This document shows, one piece after another, positions 15,894 to 24,236 of a stretch of 64,000 nucleotides of DNA. Within the stretch, counting starts at the first letter, position 1; every line of letters begins with the position of its first letter. Both the position numbers and the translations under genes were made by a program. Origin of the DNA: Actinoplanes sp. M2I2. Its GTDB lineage: Bacteria; Actinomycetota; Actinomycetes; Mycobacteriales; Micromonosporaceae. The DNA is taken from the NCBI RefSeq assembly GCF_023544445.1, contig NZ_JALPVJ010000010.1, positions 248,001 through 312,000 on the forward strand, given 5' to 3'. A model generated the notes under the pieces. The model searched no databases, had not been told where the DNA came from, and was given only the letters and a program-made list of their open reading frames with translations.

Positions 15894-17867
15894 CTATCGG
15901 CCACGCCTATGTTGCGGCGGTCGTGGCGCGCTCGGCACAGCCGTCGCCGGATGGAAATCCCCTTCATGATCGCCTGGTGAAACCCCTGACTTCGTCACAT
16001 CGGTCGGTTCGGCCAACCGGTACGTGTCCCGGCCGGCCTTCTTGGCGGCGTAGAGGGCACGGTCGGCGGCCGCCAGCACCTGCAGTGAATTCTCGCCGTG
16101 CTCCGGATAGACCGCCACTCCGATGGACACGCTGATCGGGATCTGGGCGTCCTCGACCGTCACCGGACGGTCACGCACCGCCGCGCCGAGACGCTCGGCC
16201 ACGATCGCCCCGCCGTACGCGTCGGTCTCGGGCAACAGCACCACGAACTCCTCACCACCCTGGCGGAACGCCACGTCGACCTCGCGCAGCCCGATCCGGA
16301 TGCGCCGGGCGAACTCGCCGAGCACCGCGTCCCCGGCCGCGTGCCCGTACGTGTCGTTCACGTCCTTGAAGTGGTCGAGGTCGAGCACCAGCACCGCGAG
16401 CATCCGCCCGAAGCGGCTGGCCCGCTCCACCTCGCGGCGCAACGACTCGCGCAGATAGCGGTAGTTCCACAGCCCGGTCAGGGGATCGGTCAGCGAGAGC
16501 CGCTGGGCCTCCTCGTGCAACCGCACGTTGGACACCGCGACGCCGGCCTGACCGGCGAACGTCCGCAGGGTGCTCAGGTCGGAGTCGTCGAAGGTGTCCC
16601 CGCCGACCCGGTCGTAGAGGGCGAGCACGCCCAGGGTCTCGGGAAACGTCGGATCACCGGGCTCCTCGGGCACGCCCGGAGCGCAGATCGGCACGGCCAC
16701 ATAGGTACGGCAGGGCGGCTCGGCCGAGGCGATGCCACCCCGGCCGCGACGGGGCTCCCCGGTCGCGGCCACGGCGCCGAGCACCCCCTCGCCGATCGGC
16801 AGGCGCTGCTGGGGCAGGTCGCTCTCGGGGACGTCCCAGCGCCCGGCCAGCCCTATCCCGCACTGGGCCACCAACTGGCCGGCGGGCCGGTCGATCAGCA
16901 GCACGAGGCCGGCCCGGGCGCCGGTCGCGGCCAGGGCCGTCCGCAGGATCACCTGGAGGATGCGCTGCAGGTCATGGGTGCTGGAGAGGGTCTCGCCGAG
17001 GATCGCCAGGTGCCCGCGCAGCTGGTCCCGGCTGGCGGTCAGCGCCTGCACGTAGGCCTGCAGCTCGCGGGTCATCCGGTTGAAGGTGGCGGCCAGCCGG
17101 CCCAGCTCGTCGGGGTGCGGGATCGGGACGCGGGTGTCGAGCTCGCCGTCGGCGACCCGGTCGGCGGCCCACGCGAGGTCACCCAGCGGGCGGGTGGTGG
17201 ACCGGGCCAGCCAGCGCGCGACCAGGACGGCGACCAGGGCGGCGACGAGAACCACGGCCGGCAGCACGACGTACAGGAAGGACGGTGTGCTCGGGGGCAC
17301 GGTCAGCGTGAGGGCGAGCGGCTGACCGGTTTGCGGGAGCAGAAGGCGGCGTTCTCCCGCGGGCTGTTCCGTCGAGGTGAAGGTCACATCGGTGCCGCCG
17401 GCCGCCCGGAGCCGGGACAGGAAGGCGTCGTCGACCGACCGGACCGCGGTGATGGTGAGGTCGCCGGTGACCGCCCGCGCGGCGAGTGAGCTGGTGGGAG
17501 CGTTGACAACGTCGTCGGGCGGCGACGCGCAGTCCCGCCGGTCGTCGGCCGTGGTCGTGTCGCCGACGGGCCCCGGGGCGGTCTCGGCTATCCGGATGTC
17601 GGTGGCCAGGCCGCGGGCGACGAGCTGGCCGGCCACGTCCGCCCGGTCGTCGGCGGGCACCACGGCCACCGCGTCGGCTGCGGCCTGGAGCTGGAGGCAG
17701 GTCGCGGCCACGCCGGTCCGCACCGTCGTCGCGGCATGGTCGAGGCGCTCGGCGGTCCGATCCCGGCTCACCGTGGCGACCGTGATGGCGACGAAGAGGG
17801 AACCGAGCAGGACCGGACCGAGCACAACCACCAGGAATGCAGTGGTGAGCCGGCCACGTAGCGTCAC
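15894..17867 (-). CDS. Membrane diguanylate cyclase (HAMP-GAF-GGDEF)
   Basis: 657 aa. TM1 (about 8-33), an extracytoplasmic sensor region of about 160 residues, TM2 (about 195-217), HAMP (about 218-270), GAF (about 300-450) and a GGDEF domain (about 470-640). The active-site motif is GGEEF, a functional variant, and an inhibitory RxxD site (REVD) stands exactly five residues before it, so product feedback by c-di-GMP is expected. DHFKDVNDTYGHAAGD supplies the nucleotide/metal ligands. Start GTG 17867 is chosen because GGAGG at 17872-17876 is 4 nt upstream. There is no EAL domain. The gene sits inside a block otherwise syntenic with Rv0991c-Rv0996. Confidence 0.92.
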   Translation of the reverse strand: MTLRGRLTTAFLVVVLGPVLLGSLFVAITVATVSRDRTAERLDHAATTVRTGVAATCLQLQAAADAVAVVPADDRADVAGQLVARGLATDIRIAETAPGPVGDTTTADDRRDCASPPDDVVNAPTSSLAARAVTGDLTITAVRSVDDAFLSRLRAAGGTDVTFTSTEQPAGERRLLLPQTGQPLALTLTVPPSTPSFLYVVLPAVVLVAALVAVLVARWLARSTTRPLGDLAWAADRVADGELDTRVPIPHPDELGRLAATFNRMTRELQAYVQALTASRDQLRGHLAILGETLSSTHDLQRILQVILRTALAATGARAGLVLLIDRPAGQLVAQCGIGLAGRWDVPESDLPQQRLPIGEGVLGAVAATGEPRRGRGGIASAEPPCRTYVAVPICAPGVPEEPGDPTFPETLGVLALYDRVGGDTFDDSDLSTLRTFAGQAGVAVSNVRLHEEAQRLSLTDPLTGLWNYRYLRESLRREVERASRFGRMLAVLVLDLDHFKDVNDTYGHAAGDAVLGEFARRIRIGLREVDVAFRQGGEEFVVLLPETDAYGGAIVAERLGAAVRDRPVTVEDAQIPISVSIGVAVYPEHGENSLQVLAAADRALYAAKKAGRDTYRLAEPTDVTKSGVSPGDHEGDFHPATAVPSAPRPPQHRRGR

Positions 17868-17948
17868 GCATCCTCCCGGCTGTGGCCCTCTTCGGAGCGA
17901 TGCTGACATAGTGTGCACCGTTTGCCGCTTTCCAAAAGGGGGTGTTGC

Positions 17949-18647
17949 ATGTCCGATTCAGCCCGTGATGCGGAACGATCTCGAGCTGCCAAGATCGCGC
18001 TCCGCAATCGTCTCCTCACTTCCCGTCGCTCTCTCTCGTCCAACGAGCTAGCCGCCGCTGCCGCACAAATCCGGGACCAAACCGTTTCCCTCGTACGCCG
18101 GAGGAGCCCCTCGGTCATCGCGGCGTATGTCCCGATCGGGTCCGAGCCCGGCGGTTCCTCGCTGGTTGCCGCCCTCGCGGCCGAAGCTCAGGCGCTGACG
18201 TCCGACGCGCTGACCGTTCTGCTGCCTGTCCTGCTTCCCGATGGCGACCTGGACTGGGCGGCTCCCGCTTCACCGGCCGCTGGACTGCCACCCGATTCGG
18301 GGGTGCCTTCCGGCGCCGGGGTGCCTTCCGGCGCCGGGCTCTCCTTGGTCGCCGGCCCGCGCGGGTTGCTGGAACCCGGCGGACCACGGCTCGGGCCGTC
18401 GGCCATCACCACCGCCGAGCTGGTGTTCGTGCCGGCGCTCGCGGTGGACCGCCGCGGTCTGCGGATGGGCCGCGGGGGCGGCTCCTACGACCGCGCGCTC
18501 TCGCGGTTGCCGGCCACGGGCGGACCGCTGGTGGTGGCTCTGCTGCACGACGGAGAACTGGTCGACTCGGTGCCGTCGGAGCCGCACGACCGCCCGGTTC
18601 ACGCGGCGATCACCCCCGGCGGCGGCCTGACCGTTTTCGCCGACTGA
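17949..18647 (+). CDS. 5-formyltetrahydrofolate cyclo-ligase
   Basis: ATP-dependent conversion of 5-formyl-THF to 5,10-methenyl-THF in folate one-carbon metabolism. 232 aa; the N-terminal KIALRNRLLTSRRSLS and the C-terminal MGRGGGSYDRAL (a variant of GxGxGYYD) are diagnostic. A SGAGVPSGAG repeat enlarges a mid-protein loop. Start ATG 17949 has AAGGGGG about 6 nt upstream. It is divergent from the GGDEF gene and corresponds to Rv0992c. Confidence 0.92.
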   Translation: MSDSARDAERSRAAKIALRNRLLTSRRSLSSNELAAAAAQIRDQTVSLVRRRSPSVIAAYVPIGSEPGGSSLVAALAAEAQALTSDALTVLLPVLLPDGDLDWAAPASPAAGLPPDSGVPSGAGVPSGAGLSLVAGPRGLLEPGGPRLGPSAITTAELVFVPALAVDRRGLRMGRGGGSYDRALSRLPATGGPLVVALLHDGELVDSVPSEPHDRPVHAAITPGGGLTVFAD

Positions 18648-18707
18648 CCGGTCGTCGGAACTCAGCCGCGCGGCCGAGTGGACGAAAGGACCTCCGATGG
18701 CGCATAT

Positions 18708-18734
18708 TTGGCACTCGGAGCTGGCGAGTGCCAG
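18708..18734. promoter_or_regulatory. CIRCE-like HrcA operator
   Basis: TTGGCACTC and GAGTGCCAG are separated by 9 nt, giving GCACTC-N9-GAGTGC. The consensus CIRCE element is TTAGCACTC-N9-GAGTGCTAA, so there is one mismatch in the left arm and two in the right. It ends 23 bp before the GTG of the zinc-ribbon gene. Confidence 0.75.
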
Positions 18735-18757
18735 TAGCCGACAGATCCGGAGGAGCC

Positions 18758-19150
18758 GTGCCTACCTACCAGTACGCCTGCACCGAGTGCGGACAGAAGC
18801 TCGAAGCCGTGCAGTCGTTCTCCGACCCGGCGCTGACCGAGTGCCCGGACTGCGCCGGCAAGCTCCGTAAGGTCTTCAACTCCGTCGGCATCGTCTTCAA
18901 GGGCTCGGGCTTCTACCGGAACGACTCGCGCTCCGGCGACGTGGCCGCCGAGAAGCCCGGCAGCGGCGACGCCACCAAGAAGGCCGACGCCACCACGTCG
19001 TCGAGCGACTCTTCCTCGTCCTCGTCGACCCCGGCGTCCACGACGACGCCCTCGTCGAGTTCTTCGTCGTCGTCGTCCTCGTCGTCGTCGTCCTCGTCGT
19101 CGTCGTCCTCGAGTTCCGGAAGCAGCTCGAAGGCCGCCGCCTCGTCCTAA
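18758..19150 (+). CDS. FmdB-family zinc ribbon, Ruc (Rv0991c)-like chaperone
   Basis: 130 aa. The N-terminal zinc ribbon (about 1-45) carries two CxxC pairs (CTEC and CPDC) and the family ending GSGFYRND. The rest is disordered, with a serine tail of more than 20 consecutive Ser encoded by TCG/TCC repeats. Architecture, the neighbouring 5-FTHF cyclo-ligase gene and the CIRCE site match M. tuberculosis Rv0991c (Ruc), a redox-regulated chaperone that belongs to the HrcA heat-shock regulon. Function here is inferred from that. Start GTG 18758 follows a GGAGGAG site. Confidence 0.85.
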   Translation: MPTYQYACTECGQKLEAVQSFSDPALTECPDCAGKLRKVFNSVGIVFKGSGFYRNDSRSGDVAAEKPGSGDATKKADATTSSSDSSSSSSTPASTTTPSSSSSSSSSSSSSSSSSSSSSSGSSSKAAASS

Positions 19151-19163
19151 ACCGCGCTCCTTC

Positions 19164-19194
19164 ACCGCGCCAGACCTCTCCGGCCTGGCGCGGT
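19164..19194 (+). terminator. Hairpin terminator of zinc-ribbon gene
   Basis: Perfect 10-bp arms (19164-19173 and 19185-19194) around an 11-nt loop, starting 13 bp after the stop. It is followed by only a short TT. Confidence 0.7.
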
Positions 19195-19483
19195 TCGGCG
19201 TGTCCGGTCGCCCGGGGCAGCGATCCTGGCGACGTCCTTCAATGGCCATGGCCGCCTTAGGGACGCTGACGTCGTCCTGCGGTCGCCGCCACCTCTGGCG
19301 ATAGCCGCCTCTCGGCACTTGGTGTCACCCTGCCGTGGCCGCCTTAGCAGGTCCGGCGGGTGGGGTTCGGTTTTCCACATCGCCGGTCTGTCCACAGGCC
19401 TGCGGCGAACGATCTCCCGCCCGGCCTAACGTTCGCCCGGCGCCGCCAGACCGCGACGCCAGAGCGAGCGGGAGGCACGCACC

Positions 19484-20011
19484 ATGGGCCGATCCAGCAC
19501 ATCCCGGTTGGGCTCGGCCCTGCCACCGGCGACGGAGTCACCGAGCGGCGACGGCCGTCTCGACCCCGTGCGCTGGCGCCCACCGGCCCGCGGTCTGCTG
19601 CTACGCCTCGCAGCGGCCGCGATCCTGCTGGGCACCGCCGCTCTGGTGTCGTGGTCACCCCCACCGAGCTGCGCCCCTCCGACCTACGCGGTCCCGGCCG
19701 CGAGCTCGGCGGCGCCGTCCTCACCGGCCGAGGCGCACACCGTTCCCACCGGCAGCCTCGGTGTGCCGGTCCGGTTGTCCGACCCGGCGGCGCTGGCCCT
19801 GGTCGAGCCGGGCAACCGAGTGGACCTACTCCGGCTGGACGGCTCCGACGGCAGCACGACGCCGCTCGCCGAGTCGGCCCTCGTCCTCCAGGTCACCGCC
19901 CGCAACGACCCCACCGTCGGCGGCCTCCTGCTGGCGCTCTCCCCGGCCCAGGCCCGGCAAGCCGTCGTGACTACAGGCCAGAGCTTCACCGTCCTGATCC
20001 GTCCCGGCTGA
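19484..20011 (+). CDS. SAF/CpaB-like secreted or membrane-anchored protein
   Basis: 175 aa. A basic N-terminus, one TM helix (about 41-57, LAAAAILLGTAALV) and an external domain with the pattern VPTGSLGVPVRL...LVEPGNRVDLL, which resembles the CpaB/RcpC Flp-pilus assembly family. No other tad/flp genes are visible within the window, so a pilus role cannot be confirmed. Start ATG 19484 is supported by GGGAGG about 9 nt upstream. Confidence 0.7.
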   Translation: MGRSSTSRLGSALPPATESPSGDGRLDPVRWRPPARGLLLRLAAAAILLGTAALVSWSPPPSCAPPTYAVPAASSAAPSSPAEAHTVPTGSLGVPVRLSDPAALALVEPGNRVDLLRLDGSDGSTTPLAESALVLQVTARNDPTVGGLLLALSPAQARQAVVTTGQSFTVLIRPG

Positions 20012-20388
20012 CGTTCCGCGCCCACGCCGACAGCCGCGCCGACCGATGGCCGCCGCGGAGGATCACTATTCGCCAGAGGAGCGCCCAGCTGAGCACGGCA
20101 TCCCGCGGACCGGTCTCTGCATCCCCGCAGGGCCGGTCACGGCATCCGCAGGGCCGGTCACGGCATCCGCAGGACCGTTCGGGGCAGCCGGCCGAACACC
20201 ACGGCCAGGGCGGCGTCGGCCGATGCGGTGAGCCGGTCGTCGGCGGCCGGCTGTCCGACCAGCAGCCTCAGCCGACCAGCTCGCCACCACAGCTACCCAG
20301 GACGCCGCCGCGGCCGCCGGAGTCACACCACGGCGGCCCGCTCAGCTTGCACCACAGCCGCCGAAGTCACCACGGCGGCCGATCGGCG
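20012..20388. other. Intergenic region with short direct repeats
   Basis: No convincing gene. It contains a 21-bp direct repeat (starts at 20127, 20148 and partially 20169; unit gcagggccggtcacggcatcc) and scattered accacggcggcc-like words. The 61-aa and 86-aa ORFs here are readings of the repeat. Confidence 0.5.
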
Positions 20389-20565
20389 TCACCAGTGCGG
20401 AGGGCGGTCCTCCAGGAGGCGTTCGTCGTTGTCGGTCGACCGTTCTCCCCAGCCCAGCTCGGTGTCGTCGCGGGTCTGGTCGGGCAGGACGGGCGTCTCT
20501 TCCACGTCGAAGTCGACCTCACGCTCGGCGTCGTTGTCGCGCTCGGGCTCATCCAGGATGTCCAC
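20389..20565 (-). CDS. Small acidic conserved-type protein
   Basis: 58 aa, very acidic (DILDEPERDNDAEREVDFD), with a C-terminal TRDDTELGWGER...LLEDRPPHW block. Its composition is unlike an antisense shadow, and I recall similar small proteins in related actinobacteria. No function is known. Start GTG 20565: a TACCCT box lies 7 nt upstream and there is no Shine-Dalgarno, consistent with a leaderless mRNA; the 26-residue upstream extension to 20643 would overlap the divergent gene. It is transcribed away from the one-TM protein gene. Confidence 0.6.
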   Translation of the reverse strand: MDILDEPERDNDAEREVDFDVEETPVLPDQTRDDTELGWGERSTDNDERLLEDRPPHW

Positions 20566-20629
20566 GCCTATGAGGGTAGGCCCGCGCCGCTGCCGACGTC
20601 TTCCCCCTTCGGCTGTACCGTCGATGAAC

Positions 20630-20956
20630 GTGACCACCCCCACGGGCGCCCCGGACGACGCGTACTGGCAGCGGCCGGATCCCGACGCCGCCGCGCCCGC
20701 CGGACAGCCGGAAAAGCCTGCCCCGCCGCCCGGCCCGGTCTACCCCGGGCCGCCGCGCACCGCACGGCCCTCGCCGCACTGGCGCCCGCCGACGATCGCC
20801 AGCCCACCCCCGCCGCGCACCATGCCGCCCCAGGACATGGAGTTGCTGGACGACTCCGAGGGCTCCGCCCGCACCGTCACCTACGGCGTGGGCCTGGTGG
20901 CCGGAGCGATCGCCCTGATCCTGATCTGCCTCCTGTGCACGCGCCTGCTCTTCTGA
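20630..20956 (+). CDS. Small Pro-rich protein with C-terminal TM anchor
   Basis: About 108 aa: a Pro-rich cytoplasmic part (about 1-75), a short acidic link (ELLDDSEG) and one C-terminal TM helix (VGLVAGAIALILICLLC). No family recognised. GTG 20630 lies 8 nt after a TACCGT box (20616-20621), suggesting leaderless initiation; ATG 20624, two codons earlier, is the alternative. The much longer ORF beginning at 20228 reads through the repeat region and is rejected. Confidence 0.65.
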   Translation: MTTPTGAPDDAYWQRPDPDAAAPAGQPEKPAPPPGPVYPGPPRTARPSPHWRPPTIASPPPPRTMPPQDMELLDDSEGSARTVTYGVGLVAGAIALILICLLCTRLLF

Positions 20957-21000
20957 CCCAGCGCTCGAAGCCCCGCGCTCCGTCCACCCCCGCACCCAGC

Positions 21001-21325
21001 GCGCGACTGACCGAAGCCGCCCCGGACGACCACTACACCGTCGTCCAGCGCCGGAAGCACTCACCACGCTCCGGGCTCGGTGCCCGACTGACCGAAGCTG
21101 GCCCGGAACGACCACCACACCCTCAACCGGCGCCGGGAGCACCCACCAGGCTCCGACTCAATGCGCGACTGACCGGAGCCGCCTAGAACGACCACCACAC
21201 CCTGAACCGGCGCTGGAAGCACTCACCACGCTCCGACCAGAGAGCCCCACTTACCGAAGCCGCCTGGAAGGACCACCACACCGGATCCGGCGCCGGAAGT
21301 ACTGCCATGCTCCGGCGCTCAGGTC
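21001..21325. repeat. 81-bp tandem repeat, four imperfect copies
   Basis: The word gactgaccgaag recurs at 21005, 21086, 21167 (gactgaccggag) and, more divergently, 21248, an exact 81-bp period. Each unit also contains a cgaccaccacacc and a ccgccggaagca-like word. The period is divisible by three, but the only long forward frame stops in the third copy. The gap 20957-21460 has no gene. Confidence 0.85.
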
Positions 21326-21460
21326 CGGCAAGCGGGCGCACCGGTCCGGGGAGGCGTCGCTCGCTTCACGCGCTCAGTGCGCGACTGATCTCGCCTCGCC
21401 CTCGCCCGCGCGGCGCCCAGCAGGTCCGGGGACGACGCCAAGCAGGTCCGGGGACGACGA

Positions 21461-21487
21461 CGCCCCGGGGTGGTGCACCCCGGGGCG
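21461..21487 (-). terminator. Hairpin terminator of DUF2231 gene
   Basis: Perfect 12-bp arms (21461-21472 and 21476-21487) with a 3-nt loop, 14 bp beyond the stop of the DUF2231 gene on the minus strand. No U-tract. Confidence 0.7.
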
Positions 21488-21501
21488 GAACCGAGCAGGC
21501 T

Positions 21502-21978
21502 TCAGTAAGTTCCCCACACGGCGGTCGCGCCGGAGTCGCCCGTCTGGAAGACGTAGTAGCCCGAGACGGCGGCCAGGGCGATCAGCGCGACGGCGCCGCC
21601 GACCTCGCCGGCCATCGGCAGGCGGGTGCTGCCGCGCTTCCACGTGAGCGCCAGCATCACGAGGCTTGCCACGCCGAGGGCCAGCGTGAACCAGAACGTC
21701 CGCGAGCCGAAGCCCATGTGGTCGTCGAGGATCTCCTTGCCGGGGCCGCTCAGCCCCTGGCTCACCAGACGGTTGTAGAGCTCGTTGCCCGAGGCCATCG
21801 CCACGAAGGTCGACGCCGGCGCGGCGATCGCCAGGATCCCCAGCGCCCACCCCATCCGGGGCCGCCAGCGGGGCACCAGCGCGTAGACCACCGCCGCCAG
21901 CACGAGCAGCGGGACGAAAACGACCGCCGCGTGCAGCACGAGTGCGTGCACGGGCAAGCCGTTGATCTGGTCGAACAC
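21502..21978 (-). CDS. DUF2231 family membrane protein
   Basis: 158 aa with four TM segments. The N-terminus MFDQINGLPVHALVLHAAVVF, with two His in the first helix, is characteristic of DUF2231 proteins, whose function is unknown. A GAGGAGG ribosome site precedes the ATG at 21978. It is monocistronic and followed by a strong hairpin. Confidence 0.85.
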   Translation of the reverse strand: MFDQINGLPVHALVLHAAVVFVPLLVLAAVVYALVPRWRPRMGWALGILAIAAPASTFVAMASGNELYNRLVSQGLSGPGKEILDDHMGFGSRTFWFTLALGVASLVMLALTWKRGSTRLPMAGEVGGAVALIALAAVSGYYVFQTGDSGATAVWGTY

Positions 21979-22276
21979 GAAGCCTCCTCAGGAACCGGTC
22001 GGGCCGCCAGGATAGAAGTATCTGACGACGCAAGCATCACCGTATGCGTCTACGCCCTCGGGCCCGAGCCGGTTCACCACTTCAGCCGATCTTGACCAAC
22101 GGAATTCCGGGCTACTCCCGCGTGGTCGTCGGAGACGATTCGCCGCGGCCCGCACCACCGACTCCGATCGGGCGCCCAGTTCATCGCGGTCACGATGCGC
22201 TAAACCGGTCTGACTAGGCGGAATCTGAAACTGAACGAGTTCAAGTCTGGCCGCCGAGCGTGGCAATCTTGAGTAC
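21979..22276. other. Divergent promoter region
   Basis: About 300 bp between the divergent DUF2231 and DUF2236 genes, somewhat AT-richer than the flanks (for example gaatctgaaactgaacgagttcaag). It must hold both promoters. I see no gene and no convincing operator. Confidence 0.4.
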
Positions 22277-23137
22277 ATGAGCGTCGACGTCGGGTTGTTC
22301 GGGCCGGGATCGGTCACCTGGAAGCTGCACCGCGAACCGATCCTGCTGCTCGGCGGGCTCCGTTCCCTCTATTTGCAGGCCTTGCACCCGCGGGCCGTCG
22401 CCGGTGTGGCCCAGAACTCGGGATACCGCTCCGACCCCTGGGGCCGCCTCAACCGCACCTCGGAGTACGTCGGCACGGTCATCTACGGCACCACGGAAGA
22501 GGTCGAGCGAGCGTCCAGCCGCCTGCGCCGGATGCACTCCCGGATGACCGCGACCGACCCCCGTACGGGTGAGACGTTCCGCATCGACGAGCCCCATCTG
22601 CTCCGCTGGGTGCACGTGACCGAGGTCGAGTCGTTCCTCACCACGGCGACCCGGGCCGGCTTGAAGCTGACCCCGGACGAGGTCGATCAGTACTACACCG
22701 AGCAGCTGAGATCGGCCGAACTGGTCGGCCTGGACCCGGCCACGGTGCCCGCGACGGCCGCCGAGGTGGACGCCTACTACGAGACCATGCGCCCCGAACT
22801 GGCCCTGACCAAGGACAGCGCCGAGACCGCGCTGTTCCTCACCGTTCCGCCGGTGCCCGACTTCTTCGGCAGCCGCACCCTGCGGCTGGGCCTCACGCTG
22901 GGACCGGCCCGGTGGGCCTACTTCGGTGTCGCCGGCACCGCGGTCGCCCTGCTTCCGCCGTGGGCCAGGCGCCTCTACGGAGGGCTGGGCTGGCCCACCA
23001 CCGATGTCACGGCCGACCTGTCGGTACGGAGCATGCGGCTGCTGCTGACGACGGTCATCAACACGCTCCCGCGCAAATACCGGACCGCCCCGATGCGCCA
23101 GGCCGCACTGGCCCGCGCCAACATCACCGACTCCTGA
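22277..23137 (+). CDS. DUF2236 (MpaB/Lcp-type) oxygenase-like protein
   Basis: 286 aa. Family marks are GPGSVTWKLHREP, LLLGGLRSLYLQALHPRAVAG, the GRLNRTSEYVGTVIYG segment and HLLRWVHVTEVESF, with the His residues that bind haem or metal in latex-clearing protein/MpaB relatives. The substrate is unknown. Start ATG 22277; no clear ribosome site. Confidence 0.88.
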   Translation: MSVDVGLFGPGSVTWKLHREPILLLGGLRSLYLQALHPRAVAGVAQNSGYRSDPWGRLNRTSEYVGTVIYGTTEEVERASSRLRRMHSRMTATDPRTGETFRIDEPHLLRWVHVTEVESFLTTATRAGLKLTPDEVDQYYTEQLRSAELVGLDPATVPATAAEVDAYYETMRPELALTKDSAETALFLTVPPVPDFFGSRTLRLGLTLGPARWAYFGVAGTAVALLPPWARRLYGGLGWPTTDVTADLSVRSMRLLLTTVINTLPRKYRTAPMRQAALARANITDS

Positions 23138-23317
23138 CGATCCCACACCCCGCGAGCGCCGACCTGGACGTGGACGCCCCTCGACCGGCCCCTCGCCGGC
23201 AACGCCAGCCACTCCGCTGAGCCACCCGGAGAGGGTCGGTCGAGGCGCCGCCCAGTCGCCACCCGGAGGGCGTCGGGGCCGCCGGCATCCGGGAAGTGGC
23301 AACGGGCGGCCGAGGGG

Positions 23318-24199
23318 TCAGGACGTCGGCGTCAGATGGTCGACCGCCGTCCACGGGTCTTTGGCGGGAGCCTCCCGGCCGACCGGGCACGCCTTGCGGA
23401 AGTCGCACCACGAGCAGAGCGCACCCGGGTTGGCCGGGAACTCGGCGTCGGGGTCGGCGCCGGCGGCCACGGCCTTTTCGGCGGCCATGATGTCGCGCGC
23501 CGTGTCCTCGGCCCGGCGGACCTGACGGGCCAGGGAATCCTCGGTGTGCTCGTGGGCGACCACCGTGCCCGTGGGCAGGTGGTGGAGCTCGACCCGGTAG
23601 CTCGGGCGCCGGAAGACCCGCTGCGCCGCGTAGGCGTACAGGGCCAGGGCCTGGGAACCACGGGCGTCGTCGGCATCCAGGCCGGAACGGCCGGTCTTGT
23701 AGTCGACGATCACCGCCTCGGGGCCGTCGGCGCCGCGCCGGGAGTCGATGCGGTCGGCCCGGCCGTTGAAGGCCAGCACCGCCGTCTTGGTGGCGACCAC
23801 CCGCTCGACGCCGAGGGGCTCGTCGACCGGGTCGAGACCGTTGACGTAGGTCTCGAGCCAGCGCAGCGCCGCCCGGTAGGTCACGCGCTCCTGGTCGACG
23901 TCGCGGTAGCCCTCGCGGACCCACGTGGCCTTGAGCAACCGGGGCAGCACGCCCGGCTCGCGGCTGTCGGCCGGAACGCCGTACCAGTTCTTGAGGGCGG
24001 TGTGGACGCTGGCGCCGAGCGAGTTGTGCGCCCACGGCGGGCCCTTGGGCGGGGTGGGCCGGTCGACGTAGGAGTATCGATAGCGGCGGGCACAGTCGGC
24101 GAAAGCACCGAGCTTGCTGGGGGTGCACACGAAGAGCCGCTCGGGCATGCCGGCGAAGCCGAGTTGCTCGGGCACGCTGGAGCGTCTGGTGGAAGGCAC
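23318..24199 (-). CDS. RecB-like PD-(D/E)XK exonuclease with Fe-S cluster
   Basis: 293 aa. RecB-family nuclease motifs: GASVHTAL (helical motif), FNGRADRID and the catalytic IVDYKTG. A lone Cys near residue 36 (FADCARRY) together with CSWCDFRKAC near the C-terminus gives the AddB/Cas4-type [4Fe-4S] cluster. No helicase domain is attached and no CRISPR genes are near, so it is a stand-alone PDDEXK nuclease common in actinobacteria. Start GTG 24199. Confidence 0.9.
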   Translation of the reverse strand: MPSTRRSSVPEQLGFAGMPERLFVCTPSKLGAFADCARRYRYSYVDRPTPPKGPPWAHNSLGASVHTALKNWYGVPADSREPGVLPRLLKATWVREGYRDVDQERVTYRAALRWLETYVNGLDPVDEPLGVERVVATKTAVLAFNGRADRIDSRRGADGPEAVIVDYKTGRSGLDADDARGSQALALYAYAAQRVFRRPSYRVELHHLPTGTVVAHEHTEDSLARQVRRAEDTARDIMAAEKAVAAGADPDAEFPANPGALCSWCDFRKACPVGREAPAKDPWTAVDHLTPTS

Positions 24200-24236
24200 A
24201 GGACAATCCTGCCAGCCGGGTACGACAAGAAGTCGC

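Noticed and set aside
19484..20011. Start of a tad/Flp pilus cluster
   Set aside because: Only a CpaB-like fragment of similarity; no ATPase, prepilin or secretin genes follow.
22225..22275. HspR (HAIR) site from ttcaag and cttgagt words
   Set aside because: The arms are not in the CTTGAGT-N7-ACTCAAG arrangement.
23318..24199. Cas4
   Set aside because: Fold and cysteines are similar, but there is no CRISPR locus and the sequence fits the stand-alone RecB-like actinobacterial family.
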